From contig JAIVFJ010000568.1 of assembly GCA_025765615.1 (NCBI GenBank), positions 1 through 23,473 on the forward strand: a stretch of 23,473 nt of DNA. The letters are read 5' to 3'. The notes beneath the pieces are model-generated. The model did no database searches, had not been told where the DNA came from, and saw only the letters and a list, made by a program, of their open reading frames with translations. Below are positions 1-9,300 of this stretch, piece after piece. The translations under genes and the position numbers were made by a program. This DNA is from Zopfochytrium polystomum (taxonomy: Eukaryota > Chytridiomycota > Chytridiomycetes > Chytridiales > Chytridiaceae). Within the stretch, counting starts at the first letter, position 1. The number at the start of each line of letters is the position of its first letter.

Positions 1-265
1 AAGCCGTGGGGCCGCGCGCGCAAGGGCTTCGTAGAATGCAAGGCGCTCCGGGTGAGACAGGCCTCGAGGCCCTTGTACCCGTCGGCGTTGATGCGGAGGC
101 GGTAGCCTTGCTTGCGGTGGTCTGGCGACGGGTCGCGCTCGTAGACGGTGAAGGGATTCCGCGGCGCTGGAGGCCTTGGGCGAGACACAGGCCGCCGATG
201 CCGGCGCCGATGATGAGGATGTGATGGCCGGCGACGGCGGGGATAGAGTCTGGGGAGAGCATCAT
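1..265 (-). CDS. FAD-dependent monooxygenase, N-terminal fragment (runs off the left edge)
   Basis: Read on the minus strand from one of two adjacent ATGs (265-263 or 262-260), the protein opens with a short lead and then HHILIIGAGIGGLCLAQGL. This is a beta-strand followed by a GxGxxG dinucleotide-binding loop, the Rossmann motif that holds the ADP part of FAD at the N-terminus of class A flavoprotein monooxygenases (salicylate hydroxylase/zeaxanthin epoxidase type). About residue 38, near base 150, the frame breaks. The next frame continues with FTVYERDPSPDHRKQGYRL, the second beta-strand ending in the FAD-ribose-binding acidic residue, and then INADGYKGLEACL. One T appears to be missing from a CCTTTC context, most simply a sequencing or assembly indel. 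The substrate cannot be told because the substrate domain lies outside the window. No intron is visible in this part. Family assignment is firm; function is open. Confidence 0.8.
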   Translation of the reverse strand, partial: MMLSPDSIPAVAGHHILIIGAGIGGLCLAQGLQRRGIPSPSTSATRRQTTASKATASASTPTGTRASRPVSPGAPCILRSPCARGPTA

Positions 266-1724
266 TTATTTTCGGTGTGGTTTGTTGGGTTGGTTGGTTG
301 GCTGCGGGTACTCGAGGCAACTGGGAAGGGATGGTGGGAAGCACTGGAAGTGGGGTGGAACAGCCAGACCGCATTTATAGTGTGTGCGCGCGTGTGTGTG
401 GTGTGTGAGTATTCGCGGAGAAGGCGTGGAGGGTGTAATAATACCCGTGGACGTGTCGCCCTCTGTCGCGGAAGTGTCCGTCTTGTCTGCGTCTGCCTGT
501 CTGTCTGTCTGTCTGTCTGTGGGTGGGGGTGTGTGTTCGTCCCCATGGAGCCGGACTGTCCATCCGCAAGTCACAGATTATTCAATGGGAGAGAAGGAAA
601 AAAACACGCGGGATGCATGTCCGCCGCCAACACGCGTCGCCACCGCATGACTGACGGACTTGTCTTTCCTTTCTTGGCACAGGCGAAAAGAAACCCAACG
701 CACAACAACCGCACACACGCGGCGAACACGGACAGACGGGCGCAAGGATCTGAAAACCTTCGTGGGCATGAAAGGTTGCGCGTTTTATGATAAGAGCTTC
801 TACTACTCTTTGTTTAATTTTTCCCCCTTTTTTTCTTTTTTCCTTTTTCCCAAAGGCTTCTCCTAAGTTTGCTTCTCCTAAGTTTTGCCGGCCGGCAAAC
901 AGAGCCGTGAGCGAAACTTGATAACTCGACCAGAGCATTACGCAAATGGTCAGACATTCACTGCGAAATGCTTGCAATATTGAGCCATGCTGCAAAAAAT
1001 ACTGCGCTAACCCTGAAACACATCTTTAAGGCGAAAAAATCTGCCACGCTGACCGCATAGTCTCTCTCTTTCGGCGTGTGAATAAGAAGTTGTGATGGCT
1101 GCATTGACCAACATAAAAAGTGGAAAAGACCTCTCGAGAGATATCCTTTACGCTGCCCGTCCTTGTTACAAAGCGAGCCCGCAGGTGCTGGCCGAAGGCC
1201 AGTGCCTACGGGAGGGTGAGTGCTGATGGAGAGCGAGCTAGAGCGCGAGGAGAGCGGGATGAACGGTTCAAGAGTGTATTGCGAGGGGTGCGAGGAAGAC
1301 ATGAAAGACAAAAACAAATGTGAGGAGATTGGTTGTTAGTGGAACAATGTTTGTTGTACATGCAACATTGTAGTAAGAAGATAGTGGTGGAAGAAACCAA
1401 CGAGAATCAATCAACTGCAAGTAAGCACAGTGACTCGGTCTCGGGAGAAAATGAGGAAACAGATCGGGCAAACGACTCGGACAAACAAGGACGAAAACGT
1501 AAGACCTTATGCTTTTGATGCTGTTCATCGACGAGTTCTGGTAAGATTTGCTTAGTGAGTTTCGCCGTTTATGATCATTTATCCATCACGAGATAATGGG
1601 TCGCCCTTTGCCGACAAACAAGTGCGAACGAAACTTATCAAAAGCTCCATCAGTCCGCAAATGAGTAGAGCCTTTCTTGTTTCCTCCCCACCTCTCGATT
1701 TTTCTCCACCAATATTTTTGCCAG
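266..1724. other. Intergenic region, no gene recognised
   Basis: This stretch separates the FAD monooxygenase start from the orphan hydroxylase exon. Open frames exist on both strands but they are short, biased by low complexity (GT-, CTGT- and T-rich tracts) and carry no motif I recognise. The first few hundred bases presumably contain the divergent promoter of the monooxygenase. I searched 900-1720 on the plus strand for the upstream exons of the hydroxylase (HRxxH and HxxHH boxes) and found none. Confidence 0.5.
497..520. repeat. (CTGT)6 microsatellite
   Basis: Six perfect CTGT units, about 230 bp upstream of the FAD monooxygenase start, embedded in a GT-rich stretch. Confidence 0.95.
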
Positions 1725-1975
1725 TGCCATTCGTCAACCCCACGCTCCACCACGACATGCACCACCGCTTCTCCTCGTACCAGGGCAACGCCAAGAACCG
1801 TGCCTTCGTGCTTCCGCTGGACATCCTGTTCGGCACGCACAGCGAGTTCAAGCCGACGCTGAGGAATGCGGTTTCGCTCGTAATCGCGACGAAAGGCCGG
1901 GCCACTCTCGGCGAGCATTTAAGAAGTGATGAGCGAGGAGTTTGTTGCAGTCGTCCCGGTAACTGGTGGGTGTGA
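1725..1975 (+). pseudogene. Orphan terminal exon of a fatty-acid hydroxylase/sterol oxidase (truncated paralogue)
   Basis: After a good 3' splice site (TTTTTGCCAG, AG at 1723-1724), the plus strand encodes a 43-residue block starting PFVNPTLHHDMHHRFSSYQG and ending THSEFKP. It matches the last exon of the intact hydroxylase at 4756-4943 in 33 of 43 positions, including the third histidine box (HHDMHH here, HHDLHH there). The splice phase (TG completing a G|TG valine codon) is the same as in the intact gene. After HSEFKP the two copies diverge and this frame ends at 1975. No earlier exon with the first two histidine boxes is present upstream, so the piece cannot make a working enzyme by itself. 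It is best read as the remnant of a tandem duplication, later separated from the parent by a Tc1 insertion. Conserved residues suggest either recent decay or use as an alternative exon. Confidence 0.75.
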
Positions 1976-2027
1976 ACCTTTTTTTTTTTTTTTTTTTTGT
2001 TGGTTTGTTTCAATTTTTTTGTATGTA

Positions 2028-2049
2028 CAGCCAAGGGAAGAAAGTCTTC
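2028..2049 (+). repeat. Left terminal inverted repeat of the Tc1 element
   Basis: Begins CAGCCAAGGGAAG and ends AAAGTCTTC. It pairs with 3279-3300 at 17 of 22 positions; mismatches are at positions 4-7 and 13 from the tip. Confidence 0.85.
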
Positions 2050-2154
2050 AGACACTTGGGCAAAATCAAAAAAAAGGCACCAGTTCAAACCCCTTTATTC
2101 ACACTTTCCAAAAAAAAAGTTGGAACAGTAAAATGTGTGTAAGGGGCAGCTACC

Positions 2155-3181
2155 TCAATATTTGGTAGAACCACCTTTGTTTTTGATAACAGCCTTGATT
2201 CTCTTTGGCATACTTTCAACTAAACGTTGAGGGAACAAAGGGGAAATTTTGCTCCATGCGCTTGCAACTGATTTTTTCAACGCTGGAATTCCTGAGGGGC
2301 GATCCTTTTGCACTGTTAGTTTCAGGTGTTCCCAGAGATGCTCAATTGGGTTTAGATCCAGGCTTTGTGCAGGCCAGTCCAGAACTTTCAATCCACGTTT
2401 CTGAAACCATTGTCCCACTTTCACTGCTTTGTGAGCTGGTGCATTGTCCTGCTGATAGATGATATTGTCAGCCACATCCTGTTGGTAGTCCATTTTTATA
2501 TCCATATAGTCCAGAAAACCCTCAAACTCCACATCCAGAATGTCAAGATAAAGCATCCCAGGTTCGAACCCATGAAACAACCCCAAATAGAGAAAGATTC
2601 CTGACCACCCTTGCATGAACCTTGCAAGCACTCTTTCGTCATTCTTTCCCCAGCTCTCCTCCATACACGGACCTTGCCCTGCTTGCCAGTTTCGAAAGTT
2701 GCCTTGTCAGTCCAGATAACTTTGGCCCAATCCTTGACAGTCCAGTCCTTATGCTTGCAAGCAAATGCCAGGCGTCTTGCTCGATGCTTCAGAAACAAAA
2801 AAGGCCTCTTCTTTGAATACGGTTGTGAATTCCAAGCTGGTGCAAGTACTTCCGAATGGTTCTGGTTGAAACTGGAGAAGATCAGGCTGAATTCACGATG
2901 TTTGAGATGTCCTGTAACGAACGGCGACAATTCTCTGCAGAGCGTTTTGTTGCCTGAGCCAGATATCTTAGATCGTAGACTGAGAGCTGTTTTGGCTGTC
3001 CGCTGCGTGGGAGATCCACCAGGCTTCCTGTCTTGTCAAAACGTTTTATGATACTATAGGCACTTGATTGCTTGATTGGAACGAAGTCGCTGATCTTGCG
3101 AATGCTCCATCCCTTCTCATGCAAGTTGACAACTGTCTTGCATGTTGCAGCATTGTGCTTTGTGTGATGCTCTTTCTCCAT
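2155..3181 (-). CDS. Tc1-like DDE transposase, interrupted
   Basis: The enzyme binds the terminal repeats through an N-terminal paired helix-turn-helix region and cuts and joins DNA with a DDE catalytic triad. Reading starts at 3181 with MEKEHHTKHNAATCK, followed by helix-turn-helix segments (GWSIRKISDFV, SSAYSIIKRF) and the GSLVDLPRSGQPKQLS linker. The catalytic residues are visible: first D in VIWTDKATF, second D in YQQDNAPAHKA, and E in SLDLNPIEHLWE (34-residue spacing type). The frame is broken: an in-frame TGA near 2885 where tryptophan would fit, a missing T in a T run near 2810, and one missing base in a G run near 2575. The stop is at 2155-2157. Total length without the breaks is about 340 residues, normal for the family. 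The copy as written cannot make an active protein. Assembly indels explain the shifts; the TGA suggests some true decay. Confidence 0.85.
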
Positions 3182-3278
3182 GCTGAATTTGGACGTGATC
3201 TTGGGGACTGTGATGGCGGCAGGAGCGGTAGATCAAGTGGTGGCGGTAGGAGGACAAGGCTGTTTTGACAAGGCCTCC

Positions 3279-3300
3279 GAAGACTTTTTTCCCCCCACTG
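3279..3300 (-). repeat. Right terminal inverted repeat of the Tc1 element
   Basis: Reverse complement begins CAGTGGGGGGAAAAAAGTCT and continues TC, paired with 2028-2049. A TA target site follows at 3301-3302. Confidence 0.85.
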
Positions 3301-3474
3301 TACAATAAATATAACACTGTGGAATGCACACCTGGGAAAGCATCCGTGCCGGAAAATTGTCTGGGAGCCAAGTCATTTCCCCGCAGCGCTGGGTGACTGC
3401 GCACGGGCTCTCTCGGATCACCCAAAAAATCAATATTCGCAATCAAGCCAACCAACCAACCAATCAATCAATCA

Positions 3475-4943
3475 ATGAACGCGCCCTCCGCCTCGGAGCA
3501 GCCGTCGCTCTCGGCCGCTTGGGCACCGGCCGCGCTGGACGCCGCCCGCCTTCCAGCCGTAAGTGCGCTGCCACAGCTCGTATTTCTCAAGCAATCGCAC
3601 AATGGACCGCGAGTCTCTCAGGTGCTTTTACTGATTGAAGCAATACACACTCCCTCCCCTGCCCATCACCAACCAAACATACCTCCCTTTCACAAGCCGA
3701 CATCGCCAGCCTTAGCGACTGACCTTTTCCTGTATGGCATCCTGCCGTACGCCGTCCAACTGTCCGTCTTCTTCGGCTGCATCCTCTACGCCGCCGCCCT
3801 CGACCTCTACGCTCCAAAGTGGTTCCACGATCGCTACAAGATCAAATACGGCAGCGGAGGTTCGTTCGATCTGTGTTTCTTTGTCGGCTAGGTGGAATCG
3901 TCTTGTTTGATCGCCCCCGCCTCATTTTCTCAGGTCGTGAACAGTTTGAATCGAAGTTGGCTATCCGTAAATCTGTGGTTGCGCAACTCTGGCTTGCAGT
4001 GGCAACCATTGGCGGCTTCCCCCTCATAAAGTGGATCACAGCGGTACATTTTTGGCGTCACGTTGCGTGTCGTTGCTTCTGACCCTTTTCCGACGTGGCG
4101 CAGACCTCTCCAGAAGCTTCACTCATGATTCCAGTCAACATTTATCTAATGCTGCTCATTGACGAAATCTAGTATGATTTTGCTCAACTTTCGAAATACG
4201 GGCACAGGCCGACCGTCGATTAATGACTTTTTCCCCTGAAACAGCTTCTACTGGTTTCATCGAGCTCTTCACGCCGTGCCATACTTGTGGGACAAAGTTC
4301 ACAAGATTCATCACGAAATCAAGGTTTGTCCTTCATTAGTTCCTCCACCCTGTCTCTCTCTCTCTCTCTCTCCCTCCGGCGAAGCAGTGTCTAAACCTGC
4401 ACACCCTCCCATCAGTCGCCGACATCAATTACAGCTACGTACGTGAGCCCGATTGAAACAAACGGCGTATTGGCAGGTGGGTCACCACTCAAAAATCTCG
4501 TGCGCGCTTTCGCGTCTAAACCGAACGGTAAAGGCTCGGTCCTGGCAGGCACAATCATCAGACCCGACCTCTTCACATTCCTCGTCTACATCGCCTTCCG
4601 AACCTTCACGTCCGTCGACTCGCACAGCGGGTGGATGCTCCCGTTCAACCCAATGAGCCTGGGTGAGCCCGGGGGGGTTTCTTCTGCTCCCCCCTCGCCT
4701 CCACGCTAATCGTCGAACACTCCCGCAATGCCTGCTTTTTCATTCACTCCACCAGTGCCATTCGCCAATCCCTCTTTCCACCACGACCTTCACCACCGTT
4801 TCTCCTCATACCAAGGCAACGCGAAAAATCTTTCCGGCGTGCTTGCGCTGGATAGCCTGTTTAGCACACACAGCGAGTTCAAGCCAAAGAAACGCGGTCG
4901 CTCGCGATTCTTTGAAAGTCGAGTAGATGGAAAGGTAATATAG
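3475..4943 (+). CDS. Membrane di-iron hydroxylase (fatty-acid hydroxylase superfamily; ERG25/CH25H/SUR2-like sterol or lipid oxidase)
   Basis: Seven exons fit in phase with no indel: 3475-3558, 3697-3859, 3934-4043, 4104-4171, 4245-4323, 4416-4662 and 4756-4943, giving about 312 residues, the family's usual size. Three histidine boxes bind the di-iron centre: HRALH (residues 147-151), HKIHH (161-165) and HHDLHH (259-264). Hydrophobic segments at about residues 39-67 and 96-116 precede them, and HSGWMLPFNP lies before the third box, as in C-4 methylsterol oxidases and cholesterol 25-hydroxylase relatives. Such enzymes sit in the endoplasmic reticulum and use O2 and cytochrome b5-type electrons. 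The substrate is not decided by sequence; a sterol is favoured by the neighbouring Delta24 reductase and sterol glucosyltransferases. The first intron is the least certain, because the frame stays open across it. A (TC)10 tract lies in intron 5. The last exon has a second, orphan copy at 1725. Confidence 0.85.
4353..4372 (+). repeat. (TC)10 tract inside intron 5 of the hydroxylase gene
   Basis: Perfect TC dinucleotide run, about 45 bp upstream of the exon 6 acceptor; it may form part of the pyrimidine tract of that intron. Confidence 0.9.
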
Positions 4944-5582
4944 GGGGATGACTGGGCTACAGCAGTCGGTGGTGTCTGGGCTCGCCCTGCTTGTTACCTT
5001 TTCCGTCATTACACTTTCCTTTCTTTCCTCGCGTTTTCTTCAGAGTTCTAGCCTTGTACAAAGTGGGCGTCATGAACCAGTTTCTTTATTTTTTTTTAAA
5101 AAAAAATTTTCCTCATTCTTATGAGTGCCGAAACTTACCGTCTCTTGTTGCTCTGGTTGGCTTTAGGGTCCTTCAGTCCAGAGGCCCTATAAATCCCGGG
5201 ACAGAATTATTTCGGACCGCCGTTTTAATTTGATGAGGAGTCAACCAATAATTTCGGGCAGCTCCATATGCCCTGTTCTCTTTGCGCTTTCTGGCTGCGT
5301 TGGATTTGGTCGCTCATTCTCCGGTAATATGTCATTTTGCAATATCTTCGCTGAACGCTGGACAGTAAAGCAAAAATATCTTGTGAGCGTCCAACTCCTG
5401 CTTATCACCTCCTGCTTATCACCGGATCTCGGCTTCAGGGCGAAATGCCAAGGCAAGGATAACTATTTCTCTTTCAGGAAAAAAAAAGCACTGCTCAGCT
5501 TCTCCACTTGGACGTTCCTCTTTCCCAGATTCATTCGTGCTTAAATATTTTAATTTTAACAACAATGATTGTATTCTCACCC
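4944..5582. other. Intergenic region between hydroxylase and tRNA-His
   Basis: No gene recognised. It should contain the 3' end of the hydroxylase transcript. It includes a T9/A9-type run near 5090-5110 and a perfect 14-bp tandem duplication (CTCCTGCTTATCAC at 5395-5408 and 5409-5422). Short open frames here lack recognisable domains. Confidence 0.5.
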
Positions 5583-5654
5583 GCTGTATTCGTATAGTGG
5601 TTAGTACGCCTCGTTGTGGCCGAGGAAACGGTGGTTCGATTCCACCATACAGCA
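5583..5654 (+). tRNA. tRNA-His (anticodon GTG)
   Basis: A 72-nt cloverleaf without intron. The acceptor stem GCTGTAT pairs fully with ATACAGC, followed by discriminator A. The anticodon stem CCTCG/CGAGG closes the loop TTGTGGC, giving anticodon GTG. The T arm is GGTGG-TTCGATT-CCACC, containing the B box GTTCGATTC. The extra G-1 of histidine tRNA is normally added after transcription and is not encoded here (base 5582 is C). No T4 run follows closely; the first is at about 5752, so termination may use a weaker signal or read through. Confidence 0.93.
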
Positions 5655-5902
5655 ACCCGGCGTACCGAAATTGTGGCTTTGTGATACTGGAAACTGACAC
5701 TTTCGAAGCTGCGATTGATACCGTCCCAGGGGTGCTGCTCAGGCGTGAAGACTTTTACTGTGCGTAACATCGAAGAGAATATGTATTGCAACATCTCGAT
5801 TAACTTCCTGCCGGTCCTGCTGCTGCTTCTGTGTGTGAGCCAGTTTCACTCTTGTCTGCTGTCTGCTGCGACTTGAGCTAATTACCGCTCGATGCATCAA
5901 GC

Positions 5903-5974
5903 AGCAGCGTAGTGTAGTGAAAGCACGTTGGGCTCATAACCCAAAGGACGAACGATCGAAACGTTCCGCTGCTA
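5903..5974 (+). tRNA. Initiator tRNA-Met (anticodon CAT)
   Basis: A 72-nt cloverleaf without intron. The acceptor stem AGCAGCG pairs fully with CGCTGCT, discriminator A. The anticodon arm is TTGGG-CTCATAA-CCCAA, anticodon CAT. Three features mark it as initiator and not elongator: the A1:U72 end pair, the three consecutive G:C pairs in the anticodon stem (GGG/CCC), and the T loop ATCGAAA with A54 and A60 in place of TTC. The T33 before the anticodon follows the fungal/plant form, while vertebrates have C33. The B box reads GATCGAAAC. A T4 terminator follows three bases after the end. Confidence 0.93.
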
Positions 5975-5976
5975 CC

Positions 5977-5980
5977 TTTT
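5977..5980 (+). terminator. RNA polymerase III T-run terminator of the initiator tRNA
   Basis: TTTT directly downstream of the tRNA 3' end; the minimal eukaryotic pol III stop signal. Confidence 0.7.
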
Positions 5981-6329
5981 GTTTCACAAGTACTGGATAA
6001 CATCGTGGTGATATCTTAGTTCTCCTCCTTCGAGGTGGTGGAGGATGTGAATGGAGTGCCAACACTGTGACCGCTTCTTACAGACTTGTCACTAGACAGA
6101 ATCGCGGTGTCTTCGCGACAATTCCCAGCCCTGTGCTGCTAAACAAGACTCTCATGGTGGAAAGTTTGTACGATTTTACGGATTACGATTCCAATGACGC
6201 ATTACTCTGTCGGTCGGGTTGCTTTTGCACTGTACGGAGAATGTCTACGGGGACGATGTTTGTGAGGGATATGCATTTTACCAAGTGTTTTCTTTGAACA
6301 AGCGAAGCAGAAATGGACGTCCGTTCAAG
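5981..6329. other. Spacer between the tRNA pair and the 3' end of glucosyltransferase copy A
   Basis: No gene recognised. It should hold the 3' untranslated region of copy A (minus strand). I see no clear AATAAA on the minus strand here. The plus-strand frame at 6067-6297 has no recognisable domain. Confidence 0.5.
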
Positions 6330-9300
6330 TCAATCAGGAAACAGCAAAAAAAATAAAAATTGTACGTTGCACCGGCAGCGGTGAGTGCTCCGACCGTCAG
6401 ATGCTTTCCTTTGACATTGTTTCCCTCTCCTCTCTCTGTTGCTCGTAACTTCAATACCTCTCGTCACCACCACGATCACCTCACCACCCTCACCCCACCC
6501 TCTACCCCCGCCCTCCCCCACTGCCAACATCCGCGCCGCAGCCTCTCCCAACTCCTCCTCCGTCATGCGCCGCCCCAAATCCACCTCCGGCGGCACATAC
6601 ACATACTCGACCGCCGCACGCGGCGCGACCTCCGCCAACGTCCACTCGTGCGGGTCGCCCTCAGCGGCGACATTGACGACGCCGAATCGGCCGGGCGCGT
6701 GCCGTCGCGCGACGGTGCGTTCCCACCTGCGCGTGGCTTTGGCTGTCGCGTTCGCCTCGACGTAGCGGCCGGCGCGGGCGACGGAGGCGCCCATCTGGGC
6801 GGCGAGGCGGGCGGCGAAACGCGGGGCCGCGGCCGGGGCGGCGAGGGCGGTTTCGATGGGCGCCGACGCGGAGCGGGGCAGCGCGTGGTCGTGGGCGGGG
6901 GGCTCTGGTGCGGGTCTCGCGATCTCGGCGGACGGCAGGCGGGATGAGGGTGGAGGGGCAGCTGCGGCGAGGGCGTTGCTGGTGTGCGAGCGGTAGTCGT
7001 GGAAAAAGTCGTCGTTGGGACGCGCCGACGGCTGCGGCGGGGCGAGGCGGTTTGCAGATGTTGGGGAGAGTGTGTCGTCGCCGGTGCGCTGGTGGTTGGT
7101 GGTGTTGGCGAGCGCCTCGCCGATCCTCGCGGTCCAGTATCCGGCGCCGCGCTGGAGGATGATGAGCTGGGGAGTAATAGCGGCCGATGCTGCCGAGATC
7201 GCGGCGCGGGCGTGCGAGATCGCCGAGTCGACGACGGCTCGGGCGGTGGAGGGGTTCGGCGACGGCGAGCGGCGGGAGAGGGTGCCGTTGCGGCTGGCGA
7301 GAACGAGACCGCCGGTTTCCCAGCGGCGGAAGCGGAGCGGCTCGTGTTGCGGGGGCTCGCCGCCGGCGCGGGCGGTGAGCGCGGCGAGGGCGTCGTCGGA
7401 AACTTTTTTGCCGAGGGCGGGGGAGGTACCATCGAGCGGTGCGGTGCGGGTCGACGTCGCAGCGCATGGCGTCGAGCGGGAGATGGGCGTGGAAGCTGCG
7501 GGCCGTGGCGGCGGCGCCGTTTTCGGCGGTGATGCGGGCACCGGCGAGGGCGGCGGCTTGGACGACGGCAGGTGCAAAGCAGAACTGGATGGCCGATGCT
7601 AGGCGGTCGGCGGTGAGCTTTTTGAAGGGGATCGGGGGAGGGCCGGCTTGGATGGAGGCGATCATGGCTCCCCCTTTTTTGTAGGTTGAAACCTTCGGTT
7701 AGTTGGACGACACGCACGGTCGTATCGACTTGGACTCACAAAAGCTTTGGTCTCCAAAAAAGGGAACCACGACCGTGGGCTTTCCGGCCTTCAGCCCAGC
7801 CGACGTCGTTCCAGCACCACCATGATGCACGACGGCCGAAACTTGCTTGAACAGCCAGTCGTGGGGGCAGTTTCCGATCATGTAAACGCCGTCGGGCACA
7901 TCTTTACCCGCACCGCCGAGACCACCCCACCCTTTGGACACGATTGCACGTACGTTGGCAATTTTAATAGCTTCAAAGATGGTCGCAGTTAACGCATCTG
8001 GGTCGTCGACAACGATGGAGCCGAACCCTAGTTCGTTCACGTTCAGGGGGAGTAAGTAAGACCGCCGGTAACGGTCTGCGGTCACTCTCTACCAATATAC
8101 ACGGGTGGTGGACCCGCCGCGAGAAAGTCAACAAGGTCTTGGGGAGGCGTGTAAGCGCTTGCCAGGTCCAAGAAGATGAAGCCGGTGATATCTGAAAGAA
8201 GCGATTGTGAGAGGGGTACCATTTCGGCGGCGGACCCACCAATATGAGCGCCCCAGTCAGCCGGCTTTGGAATCAACGCTTCGCTCCAGATGTAAGTATG
8301 CGGGACCTTAACATTAGCGTAATAAAAGAGCATGAGAACGATCCAGGTCATCCACAAACTACGACGAGCTTTCACCTCGAGGACTTTCATTATGGTCGGG
8401 CCGCCCTTGGGAGAAAGCTTTGCGAGGCCTAGCGTGCTTTTCCTAAAGTTATTGACAATGTCGCCAAGGCCTTCCCAGGTCAAAACGTCCACCAGCTCGT
8501 AGGAGCAAAAGTGTGACCATGCAGTGGAATCTTTGATGTCGTTGCGGAGTCAGCGTACGAACAACGAGGCAAGCACTTCGTGCAAAAAAAAAGGGAACGG
8601 CGGTACACGTACAATTCACGTTCGTCAAGGGATTTGAGAATGCAGTGGTCGGGCTCCACGGCATGGTGAAGATGATGTGGCACGGCACCATGAGCCGCTC
8701 CGCGCAGTGGATGTGGGCGAACGATACCGGGTTGGCAATAATAGCGTCGGCCTCGAAGGGGGTGGCGTCGGGGTCATCGGGATCAGGATCGACGCAAGAA
8801 TTCCACGCTGAGTCGAGGATGGCGGTGATCATTTCACGCTTTTTGCGGACGTCGCCGGCACGGATGGACGAGAGGCCCGGAAGAAGGCCCGGGTCTGATG
8901 GCGCAGTGGTGGGAGGTGGTGAGACAGGTGGCTACAAAATCGGGCATAGTCGAACGACTGCACTTACTCTTCACCATGTACGCCATCAGATCGTTCGGGT
9001 CACCAGCCAGTGGATAAAACTCGATTCCATTCTCGGTGACAAATTTGCGGAACGTCGAATGGGTCGCCAAGCGAACGCGGTGGCCGTACCGCACCAGCTC
9101 TTTTGCGAGTGCGACGAACGGCTGGACGTCGCCGCGCGAGCCTACAATCTGAATGACGATATTGAGGGCCGGGACAGAGTCGGCCGAGTGGCGATCGCAC
9201 CAAACCGACCTCCTGAGCTCCGAGTGGGACTGCACGATCGATGCGAGGTAGTCAGGCGGCGCCTCCGAGAACTGCAGGTCGACGCGTCCGTCCGATGACG

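Larger units (their letters stand above)
2028..3300 (-). mobile_element. Tc1/mariner-superfamily DNA transposon, full length
   Basis: The element is bounded by TA dinucleotides (2026-2027 and 3301-3302), the target-site duplication of this superfamily. Its ends are CAG...CTG. The first 22 bases of the left end and the reverse complement of the last 22 bases match at 17 positions, with the block AAAGTCTTC shared exactly. The length of 1273 bp is typical for a single-gene Tc1-like element. It carries one transposase frame on the minus strand. A 20-base T run sits just outside the left end. Confidence 0.88.

Noticed and set aside
1348..1370. Short inverted repeat around GTTGTACATGCAAC
   Set aside because: Arm length of only about four to six bases; expected by chance and not linked to a gene end.
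3475..3891. Reading exons 1 and 2 of the hydroxylase as one uninterrupted exon
   Set aside because: The frame is open throughout, but a GTAAGT donor at 3559 and a pyrimidine-rich acceptor at 3695-3696 keep phase and remove a low-complexity stretch. Not fully excluded.
4443..4476. An intron between TAC and GGTGGGTCACC in the hydroxylase (GTGAGC donor, GGCAG acceptor)
   Set aside because: Splicing would break the frame, while reading through gives a family-like TATYVSPIET segment followed by the conserved region.
6360..7717. Long open frames on both strands over the last exon of copy A
   Set aside because: Very GC-rich sequence leaves all frames open. Only the minus-strand frame carries similarity to the paralogue ([40 protein letters not shown]), so the others are shadows.
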